Positions 8,369-17,604 of a DNA stretch of 64,000 nt are shown here, piece by piece. The DNA lies in contig JACRFZ010000031.1 of the NCBI GenBank assembly GCA_016212515.1, forward strand, positions 62,001-126,000, written 5' to 3'. The translations under genes were made by a program, and so were the position numbers. This stretch comes from Candidatus Melainabacteria bacterium (GTDB taxonomy: Bacteria > Cyanobacteriota > Vampirovibrionia > Obscuribacterales > Obscuribacteraceae). How positions within the stretch are numbered: the first letter of the stretch is position 1; the number at the start of each line of letters is the position of its first letter. The notes below the pieces were generated by a model. The model had not been told where the DNA came from, did not search any database, and saw only the letters and a list, made by a program, of their open reading frames with translations.

Positions 8369-9295
8369 ATGCCAACACCAGTACTAGCCATAATGGTCTT
8401 CACCTGTGTGGTCGCAAGCTGCATTTTGGTGTTGCGTCCGGTCTTCGGCACTTACGTGGACAACTACGGAGTGCGCTTGAGACCGCGGAAGGCGCAAGAA
8501 GACACTGCCGCCGAGAAACCGAAGGATTCTGCCTTGCTGAAACTGGCAGAGTTGGTTGGTACTTTTGCCTTGCAGTTGATGCCTGCTCTTGCCGATAAGA
8601 GAACCGTCCAGCTTCTGACTATGGCTAACTACCGTACCGCCAATCACATGGCTATCTTCATCGGTATCAAAGCCATCTTGATCGGTACCGTTCTGACCAT
8701 GACCTTCCTGGCTGCCGCTTCCAACCCGGTTATGTTGCTCCTGGGTCTGGTCGGCTGCATCCCTGGTTGGATTCTGCCCAACTTCTTCCTGGCTGGTCGA
8801 GTTAAGGCCAGACAGACAGATATCTTGAGAGAACTGCCTATTATCATTGACTTGCTCATCGTATGCGCCCAGGCTGGTCTTGGTTTGATGCTTGCCGTAG
8901 ACAAAGTGTCCAAAGAGGTCACCGAGTCCTGTCCCATTCTTTCCGTCGAACTACAGCAACTCATCGCCGACGTTAAGGTGTTCGCTAAAACGGTACCTTA
9001 TGCCCTGCGTGAGATGGGTGAAAGATGCGGTGTAGACGAACTGATCAACATGGCGTCCGCTCTCATCGCTGCTGAAGCGAAGGGTGCCGACATGAGCTAT
9101 CCTCTGCGCCAGCAAGCCGACGCTCTCCGCGACCGCCTCAAGCGTAAGAAGGAAGAAGAAGCCGGTAAGGTACCGGTTAAAATGGTACCGGTAATCATGA
9201 TCTTCGTTATGCCTTTGATCTTGTGTCCGATGTTGGGACCAGCCGTTGTAACCATCATCAACGCCGTCGGTCCGATCATGGCTGGTACAAAGTAA
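8369..9295 (+). CDS. tadC: Tad pilus inner-membrane platform protein TadC
   Basis: A 308-residue T2SSF-domain protein, the partner of TadB. Hydrophobic segments lie at the N-terminus, around residues 95-145 and at the C-terminus. The conserved core reads RELPIIIDLLIVCAQAGLGL and later MASALIAAEAKGADMSYPLR followed by KKEEEAGKVPVKM, which is characteristic of TadC. The start is ATG 8369. It is followed four bases later by a DUF192 gene. Confidence 0.92.
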   Translation: MPTPVLAIMVFTCVVASCILVLRPVFGTYVDNYGVRLRPRKAQEDTAAEKPKDSALLKLAELVGTFALQLMPALADKRTVQLLTMANYRTANHMAIFIGIKAILIGTVLTMTFLAAASNPVMLLLGLVGCIPGWILPNFFLAGRVKARQTDILRELPIIIDLLIVCAQAGLGLMLAVDKVSKEVTESCPILSVELQQLIADVKVFAKTVPYALREMGERCGVDELINMASALIAAEAKGADMSYPLRQQADALRDRLKRKKEEEAGKVPVKMVPVIMIFVMPLILCPMLGPAVVTIINAVGPIMAGTK

Positions 9296-9298
9296 GTC

Positions 9299-9673
9299 TT
9301 GAAGCTGCCTGCAGACGGAAGTACTTGCCAGTTCACCAATCTGACTAAAGATATGGTCTTAGCAGAGCGCGCTTCAGTAGCGCGCTCTTTCTTTAGGCGG
9401 CTGAAGGGGCTTTTGGGCACGGACAGCTTGCCTGACGGCGAGGGGCTTCTGCTCTCTCCCTGCAACAGCATTCACATGTTCGGCATGAAGTACGCTATTG
9501 ATGTGGTCTTTCTCGATAAAGAACTGGTGGTGGTGGATGTGTTGGAAAACATTGCCCCGGGAAAAGCTTCGCGAGTTTATCGTAAAGCATACTCCTGCCT
9601 GGAATTGCCGGCCGGTAAGGTGAACTTAACCGGCACTACCGCTGGTGACAAGTTGGGTTTTCGGAATCCCTGA
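9299..9673 (+). CDS. DUF192 family protein
   Basis: A 124-residue DUF192 protein. Family hallmarks are RLKGLLG near residue 35, GEGLLLSPCNSIHMFGM (48-64), IDVVFLD and the C-terminal LELPAGK. The function of DUF192 is unknown, although small DUF192 genes are often found beside Tad/Flp pilus loci, as here. The frame begins at TTG 9299, four bases after the tadC stop, so translational coupling is likely. An internal ATG at residue 19 is possible but would cut into the conserved domain. Unlike exported DUF192 proteins this one has no signal peptide. Confidence 0.85.
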   Translation: MKLPADGSTCQFTNLTKDMVLAERASVARSFFRRLKGLLGTDSLPDGEGLLLSPCNSIHMFGMKYAIDVVFLDKELVVVDVLENIAPGKASRVYRKAYSCLELPAGKVNLTGTTAGDKLGFRNP

Positions 9674-9678
9674 CGGTG

Positions 9679-10995
9679 ATGAGCAAGAATATGACCGACC
9701 TGGCCAGAAAGTCTGCGAATCTAGCTTTTGTCGCTCTGCTTACGGTCTGGACGTTGGTGGCAGGCTTTTTCATCTTTCGAGTCTATCTGACCGGACAAAC
9801 CCCACTCAATCCTGCCACGGGCTTTCATTCCGATTACGTGCGGGTCTTCGTGCTGGGAAAAATGATGAACCAGTACGGTGAGAAGGCCGTCTACGACAAA
9901 GTTATTCACGACCGTACCATGGATGAGGTGGTTTATCCGGTGAAGCGCACCGGCTGTTCTTACATCACCTATCCACCCAATGTGGTTTTTCTATTTTCCT
10001 TCATTTCCCGCCTTCCGCTGGCTCTTGGGCAGGTATTGTGGATTAGCTTCGGCATAGCCCTTTCTACCCTTTCGCTACTGCTTTTGCGGCGCACCGTTTC
10101 AAGCTCTGCTAGCTGGGCCAGTGACCTTTTCGTGGTGCTTTCCTCTTTCGGCTCTTACTCTTTTTTTGATATGTGTCGCCTCGGTCAGACTACTCCCTAT
10201 ATTCTCTCTGGCACAGCCCTCTGTTACTACTTCGCGCGCCGGGGCCGTCCCATTCTGGCCGGGCTGGTTACGGTTTTGGCGGCAGTGAAGCCGCAGTACT
10301 GCATTCTCTGGCTCATTCCATTGCTTGCCATGCGCAACTGGAAAGCGGTCTCCACGGCTTGCGCCGTTCATCTTTTGCTTCTGCTTGCCACTGGCTTCTA
10401 TTGCGGCTTTGCTATTTACCCCGATTATCTCAAGTATGCCGCCGGCTCCAACCATAGTGATCTCGACAATCTGCGCAATATCATGATTACTCTGGGCGGA
10501 CTCTTTACGGTCTTCGGCAATCCTACTTTGACCAATGCCCTGAGCTTCCTCATATTTGCCCTTGGTAATCTTGCCCTCTATCTGCTCTTTACTCGCTGCC
10601 GCCGCAGTGGCCCGGAAGCACTGGTGCTCTGTTTGTCTTTGAGTGTTCTTTCCGGTGTGCTGACCAATTTGTATGCCCTCTGGTACGACGCTTCACTTAT
10701 CACTATTGTGTCTGCGCTTCTAATTACCAGTCCCTTTCTCTTCAACGGCGCCTCCCGCCTGGAGCAAGCCGTCAACCTCATGCTCCTTTGCTTCCCTATT
10801 TTTAGCTGGCTGCCTCTGGCGGTGCTTGTATTTCTGGTCAAGTCGGCCGCTCTCACACCGACGATGATCCTTTCGGTGAGCGGCAAGAGTATTTGCCTTT
10901 ACTTAGCTCTTTTGGCGGTGCTCTGTTTGCTTCGGATTAAAGCGGACGTTCGTCTGAGGCAGCCGTGGCCTGATTCCGATTCGCCTGGGCGTTGA
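9679..10995 (+). CDS. GT87/DUF2029-like polytopic membrane protein
   Basis: A protein of about 438 residues with some ten membrane helices, resembling the DUF2029/GT87 group of GT-C glycosyltransferases that use polyprenyl-phosphate sugar donors. The first external loop carries GFHSDYVRVFVLGKMM with an Asp typical of the family, and AAVKPQYCILWLIPL is the usual K-P helix motif. The acceptor is unknown. In-frame starts occur at GTG 9676, ATG 9679 and ATG 9691; I chose 9679. It directly follows the DUF192 gene and ends in a hairpin shared with the convergent reductase gene. A paralogue lies at 39011-40312. Confidence 0.8.
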   Translation: MSKNMTDLARKSANLAFVALLTVWTLVAGFFIFRVYLTGQTPLNPATGFHSDYVRVFVLGKMMNQYGEKAVYDKVIHDRTMDEVVYPVKRTGCSYITYPPNVVFLFSFISRLPLALGQVLWISFGIALSTLSLLLLRRTVSSSASWASDLFVVLSSFGSYSFFDMCRLGQTTPYILSGTALCYYFARRGRPILAGLVTVLAAVKPQYCILWLIPLLAMRNWKAVSTACAVHLLLLLATGFYCGFAIYPDYLKYAAGSNHSDLDNLRNIMITLGGLFTVFGNPTLTNALSFLIFALGNLALYLLFTRCRRSGPEALVLCLSLSVLSGVLTNLYALWYDASLITIVSALLITSPFLFNGASRLEQAVNLMLLCFPIFSWLPLAVLVFLVKSAALTPTMILSVSGKSICLYLALLAVLCLLRIKADVRLRQPWPDSDSPGR

Positions 10996-11018
10996 GTCTG
11001 CTTTGCTTCCAGACTCAA
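10992..11018. terminator. Bidirectional terminator overlapping two stop codons
   Basis: A perfect nine-bp stem, TTGAGTCTG and CAGACTCAA, with a nine-base loop. It contains the TGA of the GT87-like gene in its left arm and the TGA of the convergent aldo/keto reductase in its right arm. The flanking AATTTAG gives only a modest U-tract. Confidence 0.5.
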
Positions 11019-11869
11019 TTTAGTTCCAGATTTTCAATAAAGCTCATGTCTTGCGCCGTTAACTCAAACTGCTCGGCCAGGAGGTCTTCTTGCATGTGTT
11101 GCCGGTTGCTTGTGCCGGTGAGGGGCAACATGGACAGTTGCATGGCGAAGCGGAAAATCACCTGGGGAAGCGTGGCCTTGAGGCGTCGGGCGATATCGTG
11201 TACCCCTGGATGGGCGAGGACCCTGGTGTTGGCAGTGAGCAGCGAAAAACCCTGGTAGATAATCTCTTCTTTCCGGCAAATCTCTCTGACTTCGGCGTCC
11301 CAGCCCATGACGGCATAGCAGCGGTTCTGCACCATCATGGGTTTGACTCTGGCCAATTGGCATAGCTCATTCAGTTGTTCAGCAGAGACATTGCTCACCC
11401 CGATCACTCTGGCCTTGCCTTCGTCATAAAGTTTCTCCATGGTCGCCCAGACCTCAAGATCTTCGGCAGTCAGACCGTATCTTGCATGGGGACCATGCAA
11501 GATATAAGAATCCACGAAGTCGGTGTTGAAGTGCTTGAGCGAGCTTTCCATAGATTGCCTGACCTGCACGGTCAGGGGCTGGCTGGGATCATAGGGCAGG
11601 CGGTGGTCCTGACCGTTCAGGGAAGTAAACTTGGTCTGCAGGAAGAGATCTTGGCGCTTCACCCCCTTGTTTTCAAACTCTGCTATGGCCTTTCCAACCA
11701 GCGCTTCATCGTAATGCTTCAGTTGATTGGCGCTGTCTATGGCGGTAAACCCGGCTTCTAATGCCAGTTTCACCAATCTTGTTGTCTGCTCCTTCTTCCA
11801 GGCCGTGCCATACATGATTGCTGGTACCTGCACCTGGTTTCTGGTGGTTAAAGAGGGCTTGCTGGTCAT
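11015..11869 (-). CDS. Aldo/keto reductase
   Basis: A 284-residue member of the NAD(P)H-dependent aldo/keto reductase superfamily, which reduces carbonyls to alcohols. The catalytic tetrad is visible: Asp in FTAIDSANQ, Tyr in LKHYDEALVG, Lys in LQTKF and His in YILHGPHA. Family motifs GVSNVS and the C-terminal GTSNRQHMQEDL (cofactor-binding region) are present. The substrate cannot be told from sequence. Start ATG 11869 has a weak AAGAG upstream. It is convergent with the gene before it and divergent from the TPR gene after it. Confidence 0.9.
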   Translation of the reverse strand: MTSKPSLTTRNQVQVPAIMYGTAWKKEQTTRLVKLALEAGFTAIDSANQLKHYDEALVGKAIAEFENKGVKRQDLFLQTKFTSLNGQDHRLPYDPSQPLTVQVRQSMESSLKHFNTDFVDSYILHGPHARYGLTAEDLEVWATMEKLYDEGKARVIGVSNVSAEQLNELCQLARVKPMMVQNRCYAVMGWDAEVREICRKEEIIYQGFSLLTANTRVLAHPGVHDIARRLKATLPQVIFRFAMQLSMLPLTGTSNRQHMQEDLLAEQFELTAQDMSFIENLELN

Positions 11870-11986
11870 AATGCTCTTGTTTCTTTATGGCCCGTGAGTT
11901 ATCAGGGGCTGGAGGTTAACCGTAAAGGTAGAATAGTCTGAATAACTGGTATTTTAGCTTTATTGGCAATATGAGCGACCGTTTTT

Positions 11987-13123
11987 ATGAAAGTGCTCCC
12001 GGGAAGATTGCTTACTCTTGCTGCCCTGTGCAGCCTGTGCCTGAAGGCTGGGGTGGCGGCGGCGCCGGCAAAACCCTGGGAGCGCCTGAAAGATCAGGCT
12101 TCTATTCTGGAAATCAATCACCATTACAGCCAGTCCATTGAGCTGTATAAACACGCCCTCAGGCTTGTACCGGCTGCCGACGAGCTAACCAGACTGCAGA
12201 TTCTCTGCGCTCTGGCTGACTGCTATAAGAAAGTGCTGGATGGCGAAAATACCTGCGCCGTTCTTGATCAAATCGAAGTGCTGGCCAGGGCTATGCAGAG
12301 AGTCGGCAAACTTGGCATGGAAGCGCAATTCAGCCTTGGCTTTTTGCTCGATGATTTAGACCGGGGAATACCTTATGTAGGCCCCGGCGGTGACGCTCAG
12401 AAGCGTTTCAAGGCTTCCCGCATGATTCAGGGTCGTGTGCTCAAGCTGACCCGTTCCGTTATGCCCGGTCGGCTGACACCGCCCCGCATGCTCAGTATCG
12501 CGCGAGTCTCCGTTGCCGATGGTGATCTGCAGGCAGCAGAAGGCCAGCTACTGGAATTTATGAAGACGCTTCCGGAAAACTCGCCTTTCCGTGCTGATTT
12601 TGTGGGTAGTCTGGCTGCCTGCCGGGCGCGTCAGGGGAAGCCGGAGGCTATTTCAACCCTGCTCAAGTCTCTGGAGAAGAAGGGCGGCAAAATCTATGCC
12701 CGCCGCGAACTGGCCAAGTATTATTACTGGAGTGCTGATTATCCGGCGGCTTTCAAGGTTCTGGATGAGGCCGTAATATTGCTCGGGCCAAGGCCTGACG
12801 TCAGGCAGTTGGAAGAACTCTATGCCTTGAAGCTGAAGTTGAGTCTGGACAGCGGTAATTTCAAAATGTCCGAGGAGATTTGTAATAAGCGCATAGACAA
12901 TTTGAAACCCTGTCGTAAGCAATATCCTGATCTATACAAAACGGCGGTAACTGATCTCTACTCGCTGGTGAAAGTAGTAAGACCGGGCGATGCGCCTCGC
13001 GTTCTGGCTAGCTCCGGGCTTGCTGCCGATGAAATCATGAAGCCCCAGGCGGAAATGTTTATTACAGAGCGTGACCGCCAGGAAATGGAACAAGCAAAGG
13101 TGTTGAAGACCGGCAAGCCCTGA
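11987..13123 (+). CDS. Secreted TPR-like protein
   Basis: A 378-residue protein with an N-terminal Sec signal (KVLPGRLLTLAALCSLCLKAGVAAA) and then helical repeats of the tetratricopeptide kind, for example HHYSQSIELYKHALRLVPAA, GDLQAAEGQLLEFMKTLPEN and YWSADYPAAFKVLDEA. It is probably exported and acts as a binding scaffold; the partner is unknown. It lies just upstream of a large GT-C-like membrane protein in the same direction, with an 81-base gap. Other TPR proteins with N-terminal signals are at 23604-24563 and 58667-59650. Confidence 0.8.
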   Translation: MKVLPGRLLTLAALCSLCLKAGVAAAPAKPWERLKDQASILEINHHYSQSIELYKHALRLVPAADELTRLQILCALADCYKKVLDGENTCAVLDQIEVLARAMQRVGKLGMEAQFSLGFLLDDLDRGIPYVGPGGDAQKRFKASRMIQGRVLKLTRSVMPGRLTPPRMLSIARVSVADGDLQAAEGQLLEFMKTLPENSPFRADFVGSLAACRARQGKPEAISTLLKSLEKKGGKIYARRELAKYYYWSADYPAAFKVLDEAVILLGPRPDVRQLEELYALKLKLSLDSGNFKMSEEICNKRIDNLKPCRKQYPDLYKTAVTDLYSLVKVVRPGDAPRVLASSGLAADEIMKPQAEMFITERDRQEMEQAKVLKTGKP

Positions 13124-13204
13124 GGGCGGCTGACAAGACTGATATGATAGTTTCCAGACCGATTTGAAAAATTTGATAGTACTGTCTGAGAGTGAGCGGT
13201 TGTT

Positions 13205-15439
13205 TTGAGTCTATCCCATAAGCCAGGTGCTGCTTTCGGCGGGAAATTGGCTGAACTGCGAGTCGAGCTTCTTGCCTTCCTGCTTTTCTCTCTGGCGGCT
13301 CTGCTAGCGGCCTCATTCTATGTGGGCGGCGAACGGTTCTTCTATATTAGCGATTTCAATTTTTACCACTACGCATGTATTTCGACCTGGGAGTTGTGGG
13401 CTACCAAGGCCTGGATAGTGCCGCTTTTCTTGTACTTCAGTACCAAGATGACCCACAATCTTCTTTTTACGGCCCTGCCTTCGCTTTTGATGATCTTGGG
13501 CGGACCCGGTCGGGTGTCGTATATCGTCTCGCTCATGGCCAGTTTTACCTTGCCGTACCTGTTGGCTCTGGCGCTGGTATTGCGTCAGACCTTGCCCTCC
13601 GAACAGAAGCGAGCCCGCACAGTGCTCTGGCTTGTGACACTGCTTGCGGTGGCAATGTTGCCGGTCTTCTTCGTGCCGGTGCTGCGAGGCTATCCCGATA
13701 ATCTGGCAGCCCTGCCTTCCATTATTGCCGTCTTCCTCTATTTGAAGGCGGAGCGCAAGCTTTCCACCCGGCTTTGCGTGAAAATTGGACTACTCTTGGC
13801 TTTTGCGCCGCTTATACGGCGGCACTACTTCTATTCCGATATTGCCTGTTTACTTGCCCTGCTTATCGATCAGGTTCTCTTTCACCGGGGCAGTGGTCTT
13901 AAGTTGGACAAGCAGGCGGCCCTTGTCTTCAAGCACTTTGCCCTGATTGGTCTATCCATGGTGGGCTTCCTTGCTACTTTCGGCATACTCTTCTTGCAGC
14001 AGGTGGTCTTTGCCGCCAATTACAGCACTCTTTATCGATCGGCGGCGACGCCGGCGGCGGAGTGCATGGGCTATTTTTTCACGGCTTTCAGCATTCCGGT
14101 TGTGCTCATGGCCCTGGCCGGTTTTGCCATGGCCCTGGGTGACAGGCGATTTAATCATGCCGGTGTAAGGTTCCTGGCTATTTATTCACTTTTGCTGGCC
14201 TTGATCTGGCCCCTGTTGGGCACCCATGTGGCCCAGCACTACCTGCTCTACTGGATGCCCCTGGTGGTTTTCGGCAATTCCCTCTTTCTCTTTCAAATTG
14301 TGGAAGCGGTGAAGCTTAGATGGTTGATGGCGCCGATTCTGGCTCTGGGTGCGGTTAATCTTGTGCTGGGCTATATGCCCTATGAGACCTTGAGAGAAAA
14401 ATTGCCCTTTCGAATTGCTCGTTTTGGTATGCTGCGCACGCCGCTTGCCAGGGGCGATGCCCTCAGTCTTGCGTTCAGTCCGGCATACGGCCCTTTGCGC
14501 CGCAACGATTTTGAAGAAGTGCACCGGCTGGTCGAGTATTTGCGCACCAATGTATCGAAACACGGCAAGGTCTTTGCCGGGGTTTCCTGGGATGCCGCCG
14601 AAGCCGATGCCCTGCGTAATGCCGAGCGGCATTTCTATGGTCGCGACCAGCAGAATCTTAAGCTATTAAACCAGCCTTATGCCGATTCTTCAGAAAGCTA
14701 CCCCCTGGAGCGCATGCTCAATGCCGAGTATATTCTTGTGGCGACGCCGGTTTTTTATCTCTATTCAAAACCCGGTGAGTATCTGGCTGATGTCTTTGTT
14801 GATGTGTTCAAAGGGAGCTGGCCATTCAGCCGGGACTTTCAATGTTTACCGCAGGAGTATAAGCTGGACGGCGGCTATACGCTTAATCTTTACAAGCGCC
14901 TGCGCTCCACACCACCGGCGGTGGCGGTAACCACCCTCAAGCGTATTGCCGATTTCGTGCCGAATGTGCCCGGGGGACAACCTATCTGGATTAACACCGA
15001 TAATTACTGTGAAACCGTGGGCGAGAGCAAGCGCGATTACTTTACCTTGAGACCGGATGGTGCGGTGCTTAAAACCGGAGAGAAGTCGGAGCCCCTGGGT
15101 CATTACCTACTCAGTTCGAAAGTCTATCAGGGGGAAGTGACCGTTAGTGCTGCGGCTTCTCTGCCTGAGACCGATGAGTATAGAGATGGTGCCCTCAGCC
15201 TGGTGGAGGCGCAAAAGCGCCTGGCCGGCTTGCCCCATCAGGCGGTGCTTTCTTGCTACGGAGAAGACGGCACACTGCTGACCACTGCCCTATCTGATTT
15301 CCAGTTTCCCGGTGCTTTCAAATTGTCCACACGTTTGGACAAGCCGGCTTATCTGGTCTTGAGTTTGAGGCGTGGTGAGAAAGAAGCGAGCTTCCTAGAT
15401 CAAATAGAGCTGAAGTCACTCAAGATTGAAAGCCACTGA
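13205..15439 (+). CDS. Large GT-C-like membrane protein
   Basis: A 744-residue protein. The first 400 residues hold about ten membrane helices and the last 300 form a soluble domain, the layout of GT-C glycosyltransferases. An Asp sits in the first external loop (FYISDFNFYHYA), where such enzymes carry a catalytic acid. I do not recognise the family more precisely, and substrate and donor are unknown. The start is TTG 13205; a GTG twelve bases earlier is out of frame and soon stopped. The soluble tail (for example LDGGYTLNLYKRL) resembles tails of other bacterial mannosyltransferase-like proteins only in general character. Confidence 0.75.
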   Translation: MSLSHKPGAAFGGKLAELRVELLAFLLFSLAALLAASFYVGGERFFYISDFNFYHYACISTWELWATKAWIVPLFLYFSTKMTHNLLFTALPSLLMILGGPGRVSYIVSLMASFTLPYLLALALVLRQTLPSEQKRARTVLWLVTLLAVAMLPVFFVPVLRGYPDNLAALPSIIAVFLYLKAERKLSTRLCVKIGLLLAFAPLIRRHYFYSDIACLLALLIDQVLFHRGSGLKLDKQAALVFKHFALIGLSMVGFLATFGILFLQQVVFAANYSTLYRSAATPAAECMGYFFTAFSIPVVLMALAGFAMALGDRRFNHAGVRFLAIYSLLLALIWPLLGTHVAQHYLLYWMPLVVFGNSLFLFQIVEAVKLRWLMAPILALGAVNLVLGYMPYETLREKLPFRIARFGMLRTPLARGDALSLAFSPAYGPLRRNDFEEVHRLVEYLRTNVSKHGKVFAGVSWDAAEADALRNAERHFYGRDQQNLKLLNQPYADSSESYPLERMLNAEYILVATPVFYLYSKPGEYLADVFVDVFKGSWPFSRDFQCLPQEYKLDGGYTLNLYKRLRSTPPAVAVTTLKRIADFVPNVPGGQPIWINTDNYCETVGESKRDYFTLRPDGAVLKTGEKSEPLGHYLLSSKVYQGEVTVSAAASLPETDEYRDGALSLVEAQKRLAGLPHQAVLSCYGEDGTLLTTALSDFQFPGAFKLSTRLDKPAYLVLSLRRGEKEASFLDQIELKSLKIESH

Positions 15440-15509
15440 GAAGGAGACTCGTCGAGCGGTGGTGGAATTGCTCAAGTCTATTGGTGCGCAGGACGTTTGA
15501 TTTTCTGTC

Positions 15510-16139
15510 TTACTGATTTGAGCCCTTGCTGCTATGGCCGTTATTGGTATTAGAATCGCTCATAGGGGGCGGCAGCGAAGAATCTGAACCGGCGCCGCTA
15601 CTGTCCTTACCGGAGGACTGTGTGCCTAAGGGCTCCTGCATGGGTAATTTGTAGTCGCCACTATTACCTTCAGGATATGAACTGGGTTGCATTTTCTGCA
15701 TGGGCATCTCCATCATGGGCTTTTCTTGCAGTGGCATGTTTTTGCAGGAGTGTTCGGCGGTGCTGCCGTTCTCTTGCTCCCTATGCTTGAGAATAGTTTC
15801 CGGCTTATTACCTTTATTACTGTTTTCTTCCGGGTTTGGTTTGGCTTTCACTTCATAGCCTTTACCGTCCTGGTCCATCTTCAGGTCAATTTTTGGTAAA
15901 TGCTGAGAGTCGCTTTTGGATTCTCTCTGGTACTGGCGCAGGGCATCCAGTTGTTCACCCATGCTCATGCCCTTAAGAGCGTGACCGGCGTCGCAACCCT
16001 GTCTTGTGCGCATGGATTCGGAGATATCCGAATTTCTGTCGCCACCGGATATAGCCTGGTTGAGTTGCTTTGAGAGGCTATTATTAAAACTGGGTGGCGC
16101 GATATAAGTGTCGGTATTGGATCTGCCAAAGTCAGCCAT
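15510..16139 (-). CDS. Hydrophilic Met/Ser/Gly-rich protein, unknown function
   Basis: A 209-residue protein with no membrane segment, no signal peptide and very low hydrophobicity. The N-terminal half is helical (SMGEQLDALRQYQRESKSD). The C-terminal half is low complexity, with a Met/Pro/Gln stretch (KPMMEMPMQKMQPSSYPEG) and a Ser/Gly/Asn tail. I recognise no domain. It is the last gene of a minus-strand run that includes a peptidase and two GT-C-like proteins, separated from the peptidase by 120 bases. It resembles the signal-less hydrophilic proteins elsewhere in this window in style, not in sequence. Confidence 0.7.
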   Translation of the reverse strand: MADFGRSNTDTYIAPPSFNNSLSKQLNQAISGGDRNSDISESMRTRQGCDAGHALKGMSMGEQLDALRQYQRESKSDSQHLPKIDLKMDQDGKGYEVKAKPNPEENSNKGNKPETILKHREQENGSTAEHSCKNMPLQEKPMMEMPMQKMQPSSYPEGNSGDYKLPMQEPLGTQSSGKDSSGAGSDSSLPPPMSDSNTNNGHSSKGSNQ

Positions 16140-16259
16140 GATAGCCTCCAGTCAAAGAAAACAGTAAGAGAGAAATTGGGCGCGTGGTCTTTTCTTGGAT
16201 GCAATTAGACCACCGGCTGCGTGAAAATCACTGGAAAGTTTCTTGACCGGCGCTTCCCG

Positions 16260-17582
16260 TCAGGGGCCTTCTTGCACCATTTCAAGCAGCCTCGGCACGA
16301 TAGTGTCGCCGTTTCGCCTTAAGCCGTCGTGCTCAAACTCGTTGGTGATCCAGAGCTTGATGTTTTTTATTTGTGAGGCTGTTTGCATTGAGAGTTCCCG
16401 GTCTACATACATATCATTGAAGTAGAGGGCGGCAGCGCAGGGCACAGTGTTTTTGCCAAGCTGGGCGGGGTCGTAAAGGCTGTCCCAATCTTTATATTCA
16501 GCCAGCTTCTCGGCTACTGCTCGCAAAGGTTTGAGGCAATTGTATTCTTCGAACATCCAGGGATAGATCATTTCGCCGGTGAAAAGCGGCGGGTCTATTT
16601 GATCGTTGAACTGAGGGAAGTGACTGAGCAGGCGCTCTGCCGACCAGTCGGAAGCCTGCCCCTGGCAATAAATGGCTTCATGGAGGAGGGCATAAATGGG
16701 GTTGGTATTAAAGTGCAGAAGATTGGTCAGGTAACTTTTGAAGTAGAAGGAAAGTTCACTATCTTTATCCGGGCGGAAGGCTCTTTCCAGAAGGTAGTGT
16801 AGAGCCGTGATGCCGCCGCCTGTAAAGCCGAAGTTGAGACCGGCTTGCAGCAAGCGTCTTCGGCTGAGAACTTCGCCGGTAGGTAGAAACTCCCGTCTGC
16901 TCTCAAGCAGTTCCACAAGTTTCTTCAGGAGCGGTCCATCTTCCGGAAAGCGTTTGTAGTAGAGGTCATTTTTCTCCAGCACCCGTGGATAAAGGGCCAT
17001 GTAGACTTGATCCGGGTTCTTTGAAAGTGGCGGCAGCCCTCCCGTGATGAGGGCGCCGCTCAAGCCCTGCGGAGCAAAGGAAAGATAGGTGGTGGTGCAG
17101 AAGCCGCCGAAGCTCTGCCCCAGAACCGTCCATGGTCTGCCGCCGGTGATGGCGCCGCGAATTAGTTCGCAGTCTCTGACGATAGAATCGGCGCGGAAAT
17201 TCTTGAGGTAATGCAATTGCGCGTCTGTGTCTCTTTCTGCCAGGCTTTCGTGGCAAACCGGGCTACTCAAACCGGTGCCGCGCTGATCTAGAAGTAAGAC
17301 CCGGTAATCCAGGGCTAGAACGGCTTTGATCCAGCCCTCCCCGCTTTCTGGCCGGGGCGATTCAAAGCCGGGGCCGCCTTGCAAAAATAGTATGTAAGGT
17401 TTCTCCGCCGGTTTGCCGTCCTCGTCCTTGAGGCTGCGCAGTTCCCGGGCAAAGAGGGTAATCGTCTCTTTCGTCTTTGTGTTGGCTTGCTGCTCATAAG
17501 AGAGCGGCACCTGGAAGAAATGCTTGATGGTAATCAGATCGGCTATTTTGCTTTTGGTTTCTTTGTGGTCCAATGGCGACAA
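16260..17582 (-). CDS. Proline iminopeptidase-like alpha/beta hydrolase (S33)
   Basis: A 440-residue serine hydrolase of peptidase family S33. The oxyanion-hole motif is LQGGPGFESP (67-76), the region after it is LLLDQRGTGLSSP, and the nucleophile elbow GQSFGG places Ser157. A His in NEFEHDGLRRNGD near the C-terminus is the likely catalytic base. The family releases N-terminal proline from peptides; the exact specificity here is inferred. There is no signal peptide. The start is TTG 17582 with AGAGGA seven bases upstream, which supports it. The gene begins 22 bases after the GT39-like gene, so co-transcription is likely. Confidence 0.9.
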   Translation of the reverse strand: MSPLDHKETKSKIADLITIKHFFQVPLSYEQQANTKTKETITLFARELRSLKDEDGKPAEKPYILFLQGGPGFESPRPESGEGWIKAVLALDYRVLLLDQRGTGLSSPVCHESLAERDTDAQLHYLKNFRADSIVRDCELIRGAITGGRPWTVLGQSFGGFCTTTYLSFAPQGLSGALITGGLPPLSKNPDQVYMALYPRVLEKNDLYYKRFPEDGPLLKKLVELLESRREFLPTGEVLSRRRLLQAGLNFGFTGGGITALHYLLERAFRPDKDSELSFYFKSYLTNLLHFNTNPIYALLHEAIYCQGQASDWSAERLLSHFPQFNDQIDPPLFTGEMIYPWMFEEYNCLKPLRAVAEKLAEYKDWDSLYDPAQLGKNTVPCAAALYFNDMYVDRELSMQTASQIKNIKLWITNEFEHDGLRRNGDTIVPRLLEMVQEGP

Positions 17583-17604
17583 GTTCGATTCCTCTATTAT
17601 TGGT